Source of the DNA: Demequina mangrovi | GTDB lineage: Bacteria; Actinomycetota; Actinomycetes; Actinomycetales; Demequinaceae | Assembly: GCF_000759715.1 (NCBI RefSeq) | Contig: NZ_BBLU01000001.1 | Coordinates: 1 to 64,000, forward strand | DNA: 64,000 nucleotides | Direction of reading: 5' to 3' | Part shown: one piece after another, positions 63,088 to 64,000 of the stretch | Layout of the letters: each line of letters starts with the position of its first letter | Position numbering within the stretch: position 1 is the stretch's first letter | Made by a program: the position numbers and the translations under genes | The notes under the pieces: generated by a model | Database searches by the model: none | Seen by the model: only the letters and a program-made list of their open reading frames with translations | What the model was told of the DNA's origin: nothing

Positions 63088-64000
63088 TCAGGCCTGGTCG
63101 TTCTTCGCGCCGAACACGATCTCGTCCCAGCTCGGGACCGAGGCGCGGCCACGCTTCGACGTGCGGCGATCCGCGGGCTCCTGCGCCTTCGGCTCCGTCA
63201 CGGGGGCGGGTGCGGGCGTCGCATCGGCGCCGCGGGCGCGACCGGACGGATGCCCGAAGCCGGTCTCGGCCTGCCGTGCGCGCGCCGGACCGAAGCCCTC
63301 GAAGGCCTCGTCGTCGTCCTCGTCGTCCTCAGGATCCGGCGCGGCCTCGCGCGTGCCGCGGCGCAGGTCCAGGTCGTCGAGCAGCAGCTCGGTGTGCGAG
63401 GGCTCGACCGCCGGGGGCGCCTCGGCCTCGCCGGCCTCGCTCTCGACAGCGGCCTCGTCCTGGTCGACCAGGGGGACCGGCTCGGTCGGGGCCGGCGGAC
63501 GCGTCGCCTGCAGCGGGCGAGCGGCGTCCTTCTCGGAGTCCCGCACCGCGCTGAGGTGGCGGCGGGGGATCGGCACGTCGAGCAGCTCCGTCTCGGAGAG
63601 CCAGCGGGCCTCCTCGTCCTCACCGGTGAGGGTGCGGGCGGTGTGATCGAAGGTCCACAGGGCGCGCACGCTGCGGCCGGACACCCGGTAGTCGGCGGCC
63701 ACGCGCCACGGCTCGTCGACCTCGCGCCACGCGTCCCACACGACGGACTCGGGGTCCACGCCGCGCGCGGCGAGGCGGTCGGTCACGAGGTCGCCCAGCT
63801 GCGGGGCGCTCGGGTCGCGGCCGATGCGCGTCTCACGCGCGAGATCGGCGATGTAGCGGCGCTCGGCGACCACGGGGCCCTCGTACTTCTCGATCGACGA
63901 GAGCGAGGCCCCGGTGAGCTCGGAGAGCTCCGCGGCGGTGAGGCCCGAACGGATGCGCTGCTGGATCTCGCGCGGCGACAGCGTCGGGGCGTCGGACTCC
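63088..64000 (-). CDS. sepH: Septum protein SepH (DUF3071), C-terminal part
   Basis: The minus-strand frame is open to the right edge; about 303 residues are visible. The DUF3071 domain includes SPREIQQRIRSGLTAAELSELTG, a helix-turn-helix-like segment, then KYEGPVVAERRYIADLA. A long acidic linker follows, and the protein ends with the conserved SKRGRASVPSWDEIVFG motif. SepH stimulates FtsZ assembly in actinobacteria. The start codon lies outside the window. Confidence 0.93.
   Translation of the reverse strand, partial: ESDAPTLSPREIQQRIRSGLTAAELSELTGASLSSIEKYEGPVVAERRYIADLARETRIGRDPSAPQLGDLVTDRLAARGVDPESVVWDAWREVDEPWRVAADYRVSGRSVRALWTFDHTARTLTGEDEEARWLSETELLDVPIPRRHLSAVRDSEKDAARPLQATRPPAPTEPVPLVDQDEAAVESEAGEAEAPPAVEPSHTELLLDDLDLRRGTREAAPDPEDDEDDDEAFEGFGPARARQAETGFGHPSGRARGADATPAPAPVTEPKAQEPADRRTSKRGRASVPSWDEIVFGAKNDQA

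Overview
The window is GC-rich chromosomal DNA from an actinobacterium, most likely of the order Micrococcales (Demequinaceae/Cellulomonadaceae-like). The order is an inference from gene content: an actinobacterial ctaC-ctaD-ctaF and ctaE-qcrCAB respiratory set, class II DAHP synthase, a PPi-type phosphofructokinase, a PASTA kinase next to an Rv2175c-like regulator and a polyprenyl synthase, a hrdB/sigA-type sigma factor, SepH, and many genes that appear to be leaderless. I see no prophage, transposase, CRISPR array, rRNA or tRNA. Nearly all of the window is dense core genome.

Layout. 1-7440: sucB (partial) and lpdA, a 111-aa protein, pepA diverging from pyrD, a phosphoribosyltransferase, an aldo-keto reductase and a DUF3043 membrane protein. 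7450-11510: nadA, a glycerate-kinase-like gene, erpA, a TusA-like gene and a cysteine desulfurase homologue without its PLP lysine. 11542-14546: ctaCDF. 14672-18469: a UvrA-like ATPase, a K+ channel and sodA. 18922-23046: ctaE-qcrC-qcrA-qcrB. 23191-26405: a receiver-like protein, trpD and a DEDD/GIY-YIG nuclease. 26558-28745: a Cys-motif mini-protein, a BBE-type FAD oxidase and a 98-aa protein with three PVGARFPR repeats. 28879-35118: fadD, a ROK glucokinase, plsC, pfk and aroG. 35183-40121: a PASTA kinase, a LysM transglycosylase, an Rv2175c-like protein and a polyprenyl synthase. 40241-42763: a DUF4192 protein and sigA. 42800-50641: two LuxR-type large ATPase (LAL) regulators around a 67-aa protein and an alanine symporter. 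50704-58501: a SHOCT protein, small membrane and GNAT genes, parE, thrE and unknowns. 58498-62814: parC, DUF5998 and a phosphodiesterase. 63088-64000: sepH (partial).

The most unusual material is a candidate small regulon. The FAD oxidase (26809-28266), the PVGARFPR-repeat protein (28449-28745) and the 67-aa protein (45802-46005) share an upstream element: a TTG-containing block followed, always exactly 20 bp later, by GGGGCA-N2-GGG. Two paralogous LAL regulators lie in the same window, and one sits directly downstream of the 67-aa gene. Other notable points are a desulfurase homologue that keeps its catalytic Cys but has lost its PLP lysine; three intergenic inverted-repeat elements, two of them with the same nested four-copy design; tandem GTGAC repeats upstream of the LysM hydrolase; a SigR/SigH-like promoter upstream of sigA; and about 19 genes with a -10-like hexamer 6-7 nt before the start codon, including three ultra-short divergent promoter pairs.
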